The notes beneath the pieces are model-generated. The model saw only the letters and a list, made by a program, of their open reading frames with translations, did not search any database and was not told the origin of the DNA. A DNA stretch of 62,621 bases from NCBI GenBank assembly GCA_937981555.1, contig CALJOK010000056.1:1-62621 (forward strand), in the 5' to 3' direction. A program made the translations under genes and the position numbers. Positions 7,285 through 16,192 of this stretch are shown in pieces (within the stretch, counting starts at the first letter, position 1; each line of letters opens with the position of its first letter). The DNA comes from an uncultured Saprospiraceae bacterium (lineage in GTDB: Bacteria > Bacteroidota > Bacteroidia > Chitinophagales > Saprospiraceae).

Positions 7285-8967
7285 TTTTTTCAAAAATTCA
7301 AAATACGATTCTAATATTTTATCATTCGATTTTCGTGGAGTGAATACTTCTAAAATTTTAGTTCTTTTTCCTTTTTTATAAAATTTCGGAAGTTCTTTTT
7401 CTAAACTCTTGACACTATTTGCTTTTTGATAATCTAAGTTATACATTTTTGCAATTGGCTCGGCAGTTCGTTTTTGCGTCACTTCAAAAAACTCATCTAA
7501 TTCATCACTTGTCGATGGTCCAGGAATAATTCTAAAAATTCCGCCGCCTGAGTTATTGATAATTATGATGCGCAAATTAGCAGGTAAATATGGATTCCAC
7601 AATCCATTGACATCATAAAAAAAACTTAAATCTCCACAAACTAAAGTCGTCGGTTTTCCGCTCGCAACTGCTGCGCCAACTGCGGTGGAAGTACTGCCGT
7701 CGATTCCTGAAGTTCCTCGATTAGAATTATACGACAAATCTTTTCGTTGGTCAAAAAGTTGGACGTAGCGAACGCCTGCGCTGTTTCCCATTTGGAAATT
7801 ACTGCCTGTTGGAATATTTTTTAAAATGATTTCGTAAGCCTTGAAATCTGAGAATTTTACTTTTTTTAGAAATTGGTTGTGCCGTTTTCTAGTTTGATCA
7901 TTCCGATCATTCCATGTTTTTTGAAAATTACTTTTCACCAAGGAATTCTCTGCATTTATTTTTTCAAAAAAATATTCAGGACTCGTTCTAATTGTTTTCG
8001 TGAGTGATTGATAGGTATCCATTTCTTCGCCAGCTATGTCAAAATGCCAATGTTCTTTCGGTTGCAATCTTTGAAAAAGTGCTTTTATCTTTTTTGAAAT
8101 AATTGCTCCACCAAGCGTCACTAAAACTTCGGGAGCAAATTTCTTTTCTTCCTTTTTATCTATGGTGGTAATTAGTCGATCAATGCAAGGATTAAACTTT
8201 TCGCTCCAAAGATTGGCTGTCGTTTCAGTTAAAATCGTAACCGAAGGATCAGCATCTAATTTTTCTAAAATAACATTTAGTTGTTCATTTTCCTCCATCA
8301 ATCCACAAAGGATTAATTTCTTTTTTGAACCTTCCCAAGTTGTTTTTAATTTTTCAAAAACGGAATTAGAAAGCGTATTCTCTATCTCAACTTGTTCTTG
8401 AATTTTGGGAACATGCGTTGTTGTTTTTACCAAATCATATAAAGGTTCTCGCAAGGGAATATTAATATGGACTGGGCCTTTCTTGGGAAAATGTGCGAGA
8501 TTGATCGCTTCGTTTATTTGTCGATCGTTGAACCAAATATCTTCTGTTTTAGGTTTGGCTTCTTGTGTAAGTTCGTAGCTTTTTAAAATATAATTTTTAA
8601 AAATATCTCTTTGTTGAATCGTTTGTCCTGCTCCTTGATTAATCCATTCGACGGGACGATCAGCAGTTAAAACGACGAGAGGAATTCTTTGATAAAATGC
8701 TTCGACAATAGCTGGTGCATAATTTAATGCAGCACTTCCAGAGGTGCAAGCGATGGCTACGGCTTGCATAGTTTGTTGTGCCATACCTAGTGCAAAAAAT
8801 GCAGCAGCACGTTCATCGACGATGACGTAGCATTGAATTTTTGGATGACGATTGAAGGCGATTGCTATTGGTGAATTTCTGGAACCGGGGGAAAGGACGA
8901 TTTTTGTAATGCCCTTTTGAACGCAGATTTCTGCTAGAGATGATATGGTGGTTTTGTTGGTTGTCAT
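7282..8967 (-). CDS. menD: SEPHCHC synthase (MenD), thiamine-diphosphate enzyme
   Basis: A 561-residue thiamine-diphosphate enzyme that joins isochorismate and 2-oxoglutarate. The N-terminal pyrimidine-binding domain shows VLSPGSRNSPIAIAF (about residue 24) and DERAAAFFALGMA with the conserved catalytic glutamate; the middle domain is less conserved; the C-terminal pyrophosphate-binding domain shows NRGTSGIDGSTSTAVGAA and GDLSFFYDVNGLW, the Mg/ThDP motif. Length matches the family. ATG at 8967. Both flanks are bounded by copies of one palindromic repeat, and the TAG stop is the last three bases of one of them. It follows menF in the same direction. Confidence 0.94.
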   Translation of the reverse strand: MTTNKTTISSLAEICVQKGITKIVLSPGSRNSPIAIAFNRHPKIQCYVIVDERAAAFFALGMAQQTMQAVAIACTSGSAALNYAPAIVEAFYQRIPLVVLTADRPVEWINQGAGQTIQQRDIFKNYILKSYELTQEAKPKTEDIWFNDRQINEAINLAHFPKKGPVHINIPLREPLYDLVKTTTHVPKIQEQVEIENTLSNSVFEKLKTTWEGSKKKLILCGLMEENEQLNVILEKLDADPSVTILTETTANLWSEKFNPCIDRLITTIDKKEEKKFAPEVLVTLGGAIISKKIKALFQRLQPKEHWHFDIAGEEMDTYQSLTKTIRTSPEYFFEKINAENSLVKSNFQKTWNDRNDQTRKRHNQFLKKVKFSDFKAYEIILKNIPTGSNFQMGNSAGVRYVQLFDQRKDLSYNSNRGTSGIDGSTSTAVGAAVASGKPTTLVCGDLSFFYDVNGLWNPYLPANLRIIIINNSGGGIFRIIPGPSTSDELDEFFEVTQKRTAEPIAKMYNLDYQKANSVKSLEKELPKFYKKGKRTKILEVFTPRKSNDKILESYFEFLKK

Positions 8968-8971
8968 TGAG

Positions 8972-9062
8972 TAGTATGTGGTGGTCTGCTTTAGCTGACC
9001 TTGAAATAATCAAAACTGTGGGTTCTTTTTTTAGGTCAACTAAAGCAGACCACCACGTGTTA
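8972..9062. repeat. Palindromic dispersed repeat, copy B (menF/menD gap)
   Basis: Left arm starting TAGTATGTGGTGGTCTG at 8972 and right arm 9033-9062 ending CAGACCACCACGTGTTA form an inverted repeat of about 30 bases with few mismatches, around a 30-base AT-rich centre. It fills almost the entire space between menF and menD and could fold in RNA, so it may act as an intercistronic hairpin. Confidence 0.75.
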
Positions 9063-9063
9063 T

Positions 9064-10146
9064 TTAGACTTCAATTAGATCTAAAATATTGAGTAGTGTT
9101 TTTGCTTTGAGTTCCGTTTCTTCCCACTCTTTTTTAGCATCTGAATTAGCGGTGATTCCGCCACCGACAAATAATGATGCAGTATTTTTTTCAATTTTCA
9201 TGCAACGCAAATTGACATAGAAATCAATTGTATCTTCTTCTACCATGCCTAAATATCCTGCATAATATTGTCGGTCGTAAGGTTCTGTTTTATAAATCAA
9301 ATCCAACGCTTTTTCTTTTGGCAATCCACAGACTGCTGGCGTCGGATGCAAATCTTGAATGAATTGAGGCAACTGAGCCTTAGTAATTTTAAATTCAAAT
9401 CGTTGCTTCAAATGTGCCATTACTCCAGCTTGAGAAGTGTACGTTTCTGAGCGATCTATAATTTGTAAATCGTGATTTTTTATTTCCTTAAAAATATAAT
9501 CTGCGACCATTCCATGTTCTTCAATTTCTTTTTCTCCCCAAGTCAATTTATCAATATCTCGTTCATCCACAATACGTTGCGTTCCTGCAAGAGCAACTGT
9601 TTTAGCTGCTCCATTTTTGTACCGCACTAATTTCTCTGGCGATGCTCCGATCCACAATCCAAAGCCTGGCAAATTAGCAACATAAACCATCGCGCGTGGA
9701 TATGCTTTTTCGATTTTTTCAAAAAAGGCAACCAAATCAAAATCTTCTGAAAGTTCCGCTTTTTTGATTCGACTGTAAATTGTTTTTTGTGTTTTTTGAC
9801 TTTTAAAAAAATCTAAGTAAGCTTGAATATGATTTTTATAAGTTGGAAAGTCGACAATAGTTGTTCGTCCCTTTTTTTGGAAAAACGGACTTGGTGTCAG
9901 TTTGGAAATAGTTGGATCAGGTATCGAATTTCCATTTTTCAAAAAAACATCTACCTCATTTTGAATTACCAAGTGGGGCACTTTTTCTCTTTTGGAAAAA
10001 GGAGCAAAATGGAAACCCGTTTCTTCCACTTTATGATCTAAAGTCAAAGGACTTAACTGCGCCACAAATCTCACCGCTTCATTTGGCGCTCTAAAAAGTG
10101 CAAACGGAATATTTTTTTCCAAATATGCATTAATCGTATTTCTCAT
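9064..10146 (-). CDS. menF: isochorismate synthase (MenF-type, chorismate-binding)
   Basis: A 360-residue member of the chorismate-binding (MenF/EntC/TrpE) family that converts chorismate to isochorismate, the first committed step to menaquinone. The catalytic C-terminal domain is complete: AGTQRI near residue 187, LHPTPAVCGLPKEKAL near 266, GYLGMVE and the closing motif FVGGGITANSDAKKEWEETELKAKTLL. The N-terminal part is short, as in other Bacteroidota isochorismate synthases. Its ATG overlaps the TAA stop of the upstream thioesterase by one base, indicating translational coupling. The position in a run with menD, menC and menE supports MenF over salicylate or enterobactin roles. Confidence 0.9.
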   Translation of the reverse strand: MRNTINAYLEKNIPFALFRAPNEAVRFVAQLSPLTLDHKVEETGFHFAPFSKREKVPHLVIQNEVDVFLKNGNSIPDPTISKLTPSPFFQKKGRTTIVDFPTYKNHIQAYLDFFKSQKTQKTIYSRIKKAELSEDFDLVAFFEKIEKAYPRAMVYVANLPGFGLWIGASPEKLVRYKNGAAKTVALAGTQRIVDERDIDKLTWGEKEIEEHGMVADYIFKEIKNHDLQIIDRSETYTSQAGVMAHLKQRFEFKITKAQLPQFIQDLHPTPAVCGLPKEKALDLIYKTEPYDRQYYAGYLGMVEEDTIDFYVNLRCMKIEKNTASLFVGGGITANSDAKKEWEETELKAKTLLNILDLIEV

Positions 10147-10568
10147 TACTTTCTTCTTTCTATAATTCGAGTAGTGAACCTAACTAGGCTGACTAATTGA
10201 TCTTGGTCATTCGTAATTTTTATTTCCCAAACATGCGAAGTACGTCCAATGTGAATTGCTCTACAAACTCCTGTGACCATTGTTCCTTCCTTCCCACTTT
10301 TAATATGACTTGCTCCGATTTCAGTTCCGACTGCCGAATGTGTTTTTGCATTTATTAATAAGACGGACGCAACACTTCCAATCGTTTCTGCCAAAGCAAC
10401 CGATGCTCCTCCATGCAATAATCGCATAGGTTGAACGGTTCGATGATCGACAGGCATAGTTGCGGTAAGTTGGTCTTTTTCGATTTTTGTAAATTTAATA
10501 CCGAGATTTTCGACCATGGTATTTTCACTAAATTTGTTGAGTTGATCTATGGATGCTTCTGGAAACAT
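10146..10568 (-). CDS. PaaI-type hotdog thioesterase, probable DHNA-CoA thioesterase
   Basis: A 140-residue hotdog-fold thioesterase. Diagnostic pieces are MRLLHGGASVALAETIGSVAS around residues 47-67, with the HGG and the catalytic glutamate of the PaaI/4HBT-II group, followed by VGTEIGASHIK. As first gene of the menaquinone run, ending one base into menF, it most likely hydrolyses 1,4-dihydroxy-2-naphthoyl-CoA (the MenI/YdiI role). Fold is clear; the substrate is inferred from context. The upstream 248 bases hold the promoter region of the whole cluster, but no exact TAnnTTTG was found close to the ATG at 10568. Confidence 0.85.
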   Translation of the reverse strand: MFPEASIDQLNKFSENTMVENLGIKFTKIEKDQLTATMPVDHRTVQPMRLLHGGASVALAETIGSVASVLLINAKTHSAVGTEIGASHIKSGKEGTMVTGVCRAIHIGRTSHVWEIKITNDQDQLVSLVRFTTRIIERRK

Positions 10569-10723
10569 TAATTTATTTTTAGGTTGTATTTACTTTTAGA
10601 ACAAAAAGAAAATCACTTTGTTTTTAATTTTCAATAAAAATTGAAAGTTAAAGTTAGTAAGTTTTTTTGAAGGGAAAAATTTACTTTTTTGTAAAGAACC
10701 TTACTCTTAATATAACGCAGCAA

Positions 10724-10784
10724 AGTTGTTAAATTTTAGACTTCTGCGTGCAGAATACTTCGGTCAAAAGTCTACTTTACAACT
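10724..10784. repeat. Imperfect inverted repeat upstream of the serine hydrolase
   Basis: AGTTGT at 10724 pairs with ACAACT ending at 10784, and TTAGACTT pairs with AAGTCTA inside it, with a CTGC/GCAG core around 10744-10753. It lies 32 bases before the ATG at 10817 in the divergent spacer; it could be a leader hairpin or a degraded palindromic element. Confidence 0.4.
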
Positions 10785-10816
10785 CTACTTTTTTATAAAA
10801 AAAATACTTCACTATT

Positions 10817-12142
10817 ATGTTGCTAAGAATACTTCTATTTTCCCTCATATCATTTTCTGCTACTTTTAGCTTTTGCCAAAAAGACAATCAAGTTAAAGAA
10901 ATTGAAAACTATCTTCATCAATTAAGCCAAGACGAAAATTTTGGATTGTCTATCGCTATTTCAAAAAATGGGAAAATCATTTTACAAGATGCTTTTGGTT
11001 ATGCCGATCGGTCGCATAAAATTCCCAATCAGATTGATACTAAATTTAATATTGCTTCGATTGGAAAAATGTTTACGGCAGTCAGCATCTTACAATTGCA
11101 CGAGCAAAAAAAATTAGATTTACATCTTCCGATTGGAAAATATATTCCTGATTTCCCAAACAAAAATATTCGAGACTCGGTGACCATCGATCAATTATTA
11201 TCTCATCAAAGTGGGTTGCCGCTTTGGTTTAGTTCGACATTTGCGATAGACCCAAAATCTTCATTTTATACTTTGGAAGATTATTTTCCTTTTTTTGATA
11301 GTATTAGAATTGATCAAAGTAAGGTTGGAAAAAATAATTATAGCAACGTTGGCTATTTTATGTTGGGTGTAATTATTGAATCTGTTTCCGGTTTATCTTA
11401 TCAAGATTACTTAGAGAAAAATATTTTCCAACCTACAAAAATGCAACATACTGGCATATGGCATTTGACTTCAATCATTCCCAATGCAGCAATTGGTTAT
11501 GTTCGTCCTGCAGGTAAAAATGATTTTTGGAAAACTAATTTCCATAAAAACATGAGTGGCAATCCAGCAGGTGGAGCTTATTCTACGCCCTTAGATTTAT
11601 TGAAATTTTATGATGCGCTGAGAAATAATCAATTACTTTCTGAAGAGACAACGGCCTTGATGTTGAAACCAAAATTTAAACTTGAAGGCTGGGATTATGG
11701 ATATGGAATTACTTTTGGAAAAGAAAACGAACATAAAATCATGGGGCATCTTGGTGGTTTTTTTGGAATTCGAGGAGAGTTGATGTGGTTTCAAAATTTA
11801 GATTATACCGTTGCTATTTTAGCCAACTCTGACCAGACTGATCATATCGACATCAGTCATTTTATTGAGATTTTATTATCTGGAACGAAAGATCAAATTG
11901 CAGCTTTCAATACTACACTAACTCTTTTGGGGAAAGTACATCAAAATAAAATTGAAGTTAATGAACAAGAATTGCAATCATTTAAAAATGAAAAATTCGA
12001 TGAAGCTTTAATTCAAATAAAGGGTTATCATTTTTTTAATAATCAAAATTATAAAAATGCGGAAGTGCTTTTTCGATTGAATACGATTCTTTTTCCTGAA
12101 TCGGAAAGTGCTAAGAATGATTTGGTTAGAATTACTAAGTAA
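10817..12142 (+). CDS. Exported serine hydrolase, class C beta-lactamase fold
   Basis: A 441-residue protein with an N-terminal signal peptide (residues 1-20, ending FSFC or FSFCQ). The beta-lactamase/D-Ala-D-Ala carboxypeptidase fold is marked by the SxxK motif ASIGKMF (Ser about residue 81), the YxN motif YSNVGY (about 175) and HLGGFFG (about 310), equal to the KTG-type motif of class C enzymes. The last hundred residues are helical and TPR-like (NNQNYKNAEVLFRLN). Such proteins are peptidases or esterases more often than true beta-lactamases. It stands alone, divergent from the menaquinone cluster, and ends at a strong bidirectional terminator. Confidence 0.85.
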   Translation: MLLRILLFSLISFSATFSFCQKDNQVKEIENYLHQLSQDENFGLSIAISKNGKIILQDAFGYADRSHKIPNQIDTKFNIASIGKMFTAVSILQLHEQKKLDLHLPIGKYIPDFPNKNIRDSVTIDQLLSHQSGLPLWFSSTFAIDPKSSFYTLEDYFPFFDSIRIDQSKVGKNNYSNVGYFMLGVIIESVSGLSYQDYLEKNIFQPTKMQHTGIWHLTSIIPNAAIGYVRPAGKNDFWKTNFHKNMSGNPAGGAYSTPLDLLKFYDALRNNQLLSEETTALMLKPKFKLEGWDYGYGITFGKENEHKIMGHLGGFFGIRGELMWFQNLDYTVAILANSDQTDHIDISHFIEILLSGTKDQIAAFNTTLTLLGKVHQNKIEVNEQELQSFKNEKFDEALIQIKGYHFFNNQNYKNAEVLFRLNTILFPESESAKNDLVRITK

Positions 12143-12156
12143 GAAAAAGAATTATA

Positions 12157-12194
12157 AAAAAACCGAAACGATAATTATCGTTTCGGTTTTTTTT
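12157..12194. terminator. Bidirectional intrinsic terminator
   Basis: AACCGAAACGAT at 12161-12172 pairs perfectly with ATCGTTTCGGTT at 12177-12188 around an AATT loop, flanked by A-run and T-run. It serves the serine hydrolase gene and, in reverse, the convergent beta-barrel gene. Confidence 0.85.
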
Positions 12195-12238
12195 GAAAAT
12201 TTATTAACGACTTGGAAAGTCGTTTTACGGAAATTATT

Positions 12239-14743
12239 TTACCCGCCAGTTCCTTGACCGCCTCCGCCGCCACCTTGACCACCGCCTCCGCCATCGCCTT
12301 GTTTGACGTCATCATTTTTGATGGAACTTTTTCGAGATTTCGCTTTGAAGTCTAGTTTTCCAAATTTATAACTGAAGTTAATTCCGAAGCTACGGAAGGG
12401 TAATCCATAATTACTCGTTTGAGAAAAGTTGTCTCCTGCCAATTCCGTTTTAAAGTTTTTAGTTTCATTAAATGGATCAATTATATTCACACCAATACTT
12501 CCTCTTTTCCCCCAAAGATCTTTTTTGACACCTACACTATACATCGAAAACGAAGGATTAAACCCTTGTAAAGTTTGTCGAGGTGAATTCCAAAATCCCC
12601 ACATTTCCGCTTTCCATCCTTTTTTGAGATCGAACGATGAACTAACAAATGCTTGATAAACGATGGCAGATGCTTCCACTTCTTCTCCATTCAAAACCCC
12701 CTTTCCTGAATATTGAGAAACATTTACATTTCCTCGAATGGTCCAAAATTTAATCGTCTTCGAACTAAATACATTTAAACCAATATTTGTTCTTGTTCCG
12801 ATATTTGAAAAAGATGTATTTGAAATAACCGTACTATCATTTATTTGCATCGGAGTCAAAATACTCTCAATCGCATCATTCGTATATTTATAATATAGCG
12901 AAGCATAGAGGACTGTTCCTTTAACAAATGTGTTGTAAGACAAATCAAATTGGTGCGTAATCTCTGGTAATAAAAAAGGATTTCCCTCTGTCGTATTTCG
13001 ACGATCACTCACTTCCGGATAAGGATTAATGTAGAACAAACTTGGTCGTTGTATTCTTTTATTGTAGCTCACTTTTAAAGAACTAAACCCTTTTAATTTT
13101 CTAGAAAGAATAATACTCGGTAAAAAATTATCATATTTATCACTAAACTCTTGCACCTCTCCTGAATCAAAATCACCTCCATAAGTTGTGTGTTCGTAAC
13201 GAGCACCTGCAGTCAAACTATATTTCTTAGTCAACTCTGCATTGAAAGAAAGGTAGCCTGCAATCACATCTTGATCATAATTAAAAATGTCGGTTCGATT
13301 ATCCGTGAACTCATCCGTCAATAAATTTTTAGAACTGAAATCACTTTTAATATCTCGAATAACCGTTTTTGCTCCTACTTCCATTTTTACTTTTTTGGAA
13401 AAAGGATGCGTATAATCTACTTGAATAGTATGTTCGATATTTTTTCCATCATTAACATTCTCTTCATTAATTTGAGGAAATGCGAACGATGCATTTTGAT
13501 CTAAATCCGAACTTCTATCATTTGTATTTTCACTCAATTGATAAGCGATGACTAATTCTTGATCTTTTTTATCGTAAGTCTTTTTGTAATCTGTCGTCCA
13601 ATCAAATCCACTAAAAAGTGCATCAGCTTGAGTCGTTCGTGCATAAGTTTCATTAAAATTAATAGATGGTAAAATATTCGTAGTGTTAGTTTCTCCATCT
13701 ACTGTAGATTTAAATCCATTGAATGAAATATTAGAGTTGATACTATTATATGCATTGATATCATAGTATGCGCCAAATTTTCCGTTGAAACCGATTCGAC
13801 TCGTTTCGCTATCACCTGATTGTTCTAGAATATTCGTAAATCCATTTTCCGTTTGTTCGCTATCAAAACTAAGTGTGCCGACTCGCGGCCAAGAGTAATA
13901 AGTCGAAGCACTTCCATTGATTCCAAATCTTCCTTTCGACGCACTCAAACTAACGACTGCATTATTTTGTCGTGTTCCAACAGCGGTGTTGATGGAACCA
14001 CTAAATCCTTCCACTCCTTTTCTTTTGGTGATGATATTAATAATTCCACCACTTCCTTCTCCATCGTATTTTGCGGAAGGTGAAGTGATGACTTCTACTT
14101 TTTTAATTTCATCCGCAGGAATTAATTTGAGGGCATCGGCAACACTATTGGCAAAAATCCCAGAAGGTTTTCCATTGATTAAAATTCGCACATTCTGACT
14201 TCCACGAAGCGAAACATTCCCTTCCAAGTCAACGGAAAGCATTGGCACTTTTCGCAAAACATCAGAAGCATCTCCTCCTGCATTCGTTATATCTTGATCT
14301 GCGTTATATACTAATTTATCTACTTTATTTTCGATGAGTGATCGTTCGCTTGTTACTTCCACTTCTCCCAAAGTTAAACTGGAAGAAATTAGAAAAATAT
14401 CATTTAGATTAACATCAGGTTTCTTTTTGGTGAGCTTGACTCTTTTAATTTTTCGCGTAACGTATCCAATAAATGACACTTCAATTTCATATTCTTTTAG
14501 CGCAACTTCGCTGAATTTGAATTTTCCTTTATCATCCGTAATCACTCCGTCCAGTTGTTTTCCAAATTCAGAATTAATCAAAACGACGGTAGCAAATTCA
14601 ACTGGTTCGTTGGTAAGTGAGTCAATGATTTGTCCAGTTATTTTCCCTTTGATTTGGGCGGCTTGATTTCCACCTCCTCCCCAACCTTGGGAAAATGCAG
14701 CAAATGAGAAAAATAAAAAAAATGGAAGTAGTAATTTTTTCAT
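12239..14743 (-). CDS. Outer-membrane beta-barrel protein with CarboxypepD_reg-like domain and plug
   Basis: An 834-residue outer-membrane protein. A signal peptide (residues 1-18, ending AAFSQ) is followed by a carboxypeptidase-regulatory-like beta-sandwich (ITGQIIDSLTNEPVEFATVVL, about 34-110), a plug domain (DASDVLRKVPMLSVDLEGNVSLRGSQNVRILINGKPSG, about 155-200) and a barrel with alternating beta strands to about 800. The arrangement fits the TonB-receptor-like outer membrane beta-barrel family (OMP_b-brl_3) of Bacteroidota. No SusD partner is adjacent, so it is not an obvious SusC. Unusual is a glycine-rich C-terminal tail of about 20 residues (GGGGGQGGGGGG) after the last strand, echoed by GWGGGGNQ at the mature N-terminus. 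Confidence 0.85.
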   Translation of the reverse strand: MKKLLLPFFLFFSFAAFSQGWGGGGNQAAQIKGKITGQIIDSLTNEPVEFATVVLINSEFGKQLDGVITDDKGKFKFSEVALKEYEIEVSFIGYVTRKIKRVKLTKKKPDVNLNDIFLISSSLTLGEVEVTSERSLIENKVDKLVYNADQDITNAGGDASDVLRKVPMLSVDLEGNVSLRGSQNVRILINGKPSGIFANSVADALKLIPADEIKKVEVITSPSAKYDGEGSGGIINIITKRKGVEGFSGSINTAVGTRQNNAVVSLSASKGRFGINGSASTYYSWPRVGTLSFDSEQTENGFTNILEQSGDSETSRIGFNGKFGAYYDINAYNSINSNISFNGFKSTVDGETNTTNILPSINFNETYARTTQADALFSGFDWTTDYKKTYDKKDQELVIAYQLSENTNDRSSDLDQNASFAFPQINEENVNDGKNIEHTIQVDYTHPFSKKVKMEVGAKTVIRDIKSDFSSKNLLTDEFTDNRTDIFNYDQDVIAGYLSFNAELTKKYSLTAGARYEHTTYGGDFDSGEVQEFSDKYDNFLPSIILSRKLKGFSSLKVSYNKRIQRPSLFYINPYPEVSDRRNTTEGNPFLLPEITHQFDLSYNTFVKGTVLYASLYYKYTNDAIESILTPMQINDSTVISNTSFSNIGTRTNIGLNVFSSKTIKFWTIRGNVNVSQYSGKGVLNGEEVEASAIVYQAFVSSSFDLKKGWKAEMWGFWNSPRQTLQGFNPSFSMYSVGVKKDLWGKRGSIGVNIIDPFNETKNFKTELAGDNFSQTSNYGLPFRSFGINFSYKFGKLDFKAKSRKSSIKNDDVKQGDGGGGGQGGGGGGQGTGG

Positions 14744-14810
14744 GCGGTAGAGTTTTTTGATTAATTGAAGTATCCTTAGTCTTTGATCACAAATAGAAAG
14801 TTAACTATTG

Positions 14811-14818
14811 CAAAACTA
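14811..14818 (-). promoter_or_regulatory. -7 element for the beta-barrel gene
   Basis: TAGTTTTG on the minus strand (14818 to 14811) fits TAnnTTTG. The predicted transcript start is about 60 bases before the ATG at 14743. No clear -33 TTG at the ideal distance, so confidence is moderate. Confidence 0.4.
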
Positions 14819-14870
14819 AGGACAAGGTAAAATGTTTAAAGTCTCCATCATTTCTTTTTCTATAAATGAT

Positions 14871-14878
14871 TAGATTTG
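14871..14878 (+). promoter_or_regulatory. -7 element for the sorbosone-dehydrogenase-like gene
   Basis: TAGATTTG fits TAnnTTTG exactly and lies 40 bases before the ATG at 14918. The -33 region is only a weak match (TTTC about 20 bases upstream). Confidence 0.45.
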
Positions 14879-14917
14879 TTAGATTAAATTTTTACAAAAA
14901 ATAAAAACATCTAAATA

Positions 14918-16111
14918 ATGAAAAACATATTCCTTCTTTTACTTTGCTTTTTTGCTTGGAGTTGCGGAAACGAAACGCCTGAAACAGTTGCCGCAACTAG
15001 TGTAAAAAACGAAGTCAAAAAAACTGAAGCTGATAAAGAAAGCGGTACTTCTAAACCTACAAAGAAAGAGTACGATAAGCTTCCATTGGATAAAATAAAA
15101 TTACCTGACGGTTTTAAAATTGAAGTTTTTGCAGAAGGAATTAAAAAAGCTAGAGCATTGGCTTTATCTCCTAACGAAACGCTTTTTGTTGGGACGATGA
15201 GTAAAAAAGGAGTCGTGACTGCAGTTAAAAATGGTCAACATTATAAGTTATCAAAGGGCTGGGAAATGCCTAATGGTGTTGCGTTTAAAGATGGCGATCT
15301 ATATGTCGCAGAGGTGAGCAAAATTCATAAATTCACCGACATCGAAAATAATTTAGACACCCCAAAAGAGGAAGTAATTTATGATAAATATCCAACGGAG
15401 TCTCATCATGGTTGGAAATTTATTTCTTTTGGCCCTGATGGGAAATTATATGTTCCTGTTGGCGCGCCTTGTAATATTTGTGATAAAGAAGCGGAAGGAG
15501 AAGAAATTTATGCTTCGATTACTCGAATCAATCCAGATGGAACAGGAATGGAAGTTGTCCAAAAAGGAATTCGAAATACAGTTGGTTTTACTTGGCATCC
15601 TGATAATAAAGAATTGTGGTTTACCGATAATGGTCGAGATATGTGGGGCGATGATATTCCAGGTTGCGAAGTGAATCATGCGCCGAAAGATGGAATGCAT
15701 TTCGGTTATCCATATTGTCATCAAGGTGATATGCCGGAAGATGATAAATCTATTTCAAAGCATACTTGTGAAGGTTATACGCCTCCGGCAAAAGTGTTAC
15801 GGGCGCATGTTGCACCGCTTGGAATTGAATTTATTCCTGCGGGAAATTTTCCAAAAAAATATGAGAAGCAGATTTTAGTAGCGGAACATGGTTCGTGGAA
15901 TCGAACAAAAAAGCAAGGGTATCAATTAACACTTTTGACCTTGGATGAAAATGATGAAGTGAAAAGTTCAGCGTCTTTTGCGGAAGGTTGGTTGGATGAA
16001 GATGGCGATGTTTGGGGGCGACCGGTAGATATGGAATTCATGAAAGATGGGTCGCTTTTGGTTTCGGATGATATGGCAGATGTGGTTTATCGAATTTATT
16101 ATGAGGGATAA
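14918..16111 (+). CDS. PQQ-type sorbosone/glucose dehydrogenase-like lipoprotein
   Basis: A 397-residue protein with a lipoprotein signal (FFAWSCG, lipidated Cys about residue 16), then a low-complexity charged linker of about 40 residues, then a six-bladed beta-propeller: LPDGFKIEVFAEGIKKARALALSPNETLFVGT, followed by HHGWKFISFGPDGKLYVPVGAP, GIRNTVGFTWHPDNKELWFTDNGRD and VAEHGSWNRTKKQGYQL. These match the soluble glucose/sorbosone dehydrogenase family, which oxidises sugars with PQQ. Cysteines in GAPCNICDKE and the later HTCEGY may form disulfides or bind metal. Substrate unknown; PQQ dependence cannot be shown here. It ends 11 bases before an unusually long perfect hairpin. Confidence 0.85.
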   Translation: MKNIFLLLLCFFAWSCGNETPETVAATSVKNEVKKTEADKESGTSKPTKKEYDKLPLDKIKLPDGFKIEVFAEGIKKARALALSPNETLFVGTMSKKGVVTAVKNGQHYKLSKGWEMPNGVAFKDGDLYVAEVSKIHKFTDIENNLDTPKEEVIYDKYPTESHHGWKFISFGPDGKLYVPVGAPCNICDKEAEGEEIYASITRINPDGTGMEVVQKGIRNTVGFTWHPDNKELWFTDNGRDMWGDDIPGCEVNHAPKDGMHFGYPYCHQGDMPEDDKSISKHTCEGYTPPAKVLRAHVAPLGIEFIPAGNFPKKYEKQILVAEHGSWNRTKKQGYQLTLLTLDENDEVKSSASFAEGWLDEDGDVWGRPVDMEFMKDGSLLVSDDMADVVYRIYYEG

Positions 16112-16121
16112 TTTTTAGTGA

Positions 16122-16184
16122 ATCAGTTAAATACAAAATCAGGTAATAGGGAACCCCAATTACCTGATTTTGTATTTAACTGAT
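16122..16184. terminator. 26-bp perfect hairpin between convergent genes
   Basis: Arms 16122-16147 and 16159-16184 are exact complements (26 of 26) around an 11-base loop with GGG and CCC. It shares the words TGAATCAGTTAA with the hairpin at 24935-24996, suggesting a repeat family. The position between convergent gene ends suggests it stops transcription from both sides, though T-runs are lacking. Confidence 0.65.
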
Positions 16185-16192
16185 AACTTAAT

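Noticed and set aside
10817-12142. Antibiotic-resistance beta-lactamase
   Set aside because: The motifs fit the broad class C fold, but most such Bacteroidota proteins with a C-terminal extension are peptidases or esterases; resistance is not supported.
13853-14666. Plus-strand frames of 76 to 110 codons opposite the beta-barrel gene
   Set aside because: Antisense shadows of a well-supported gene with no recognisable motifs.
12239-14743. SusC-type nutrient receptor
   Set aside because: No SusD gene is adjacent and the length (834) and domain order fit the OMP_b-brl_3 group better.
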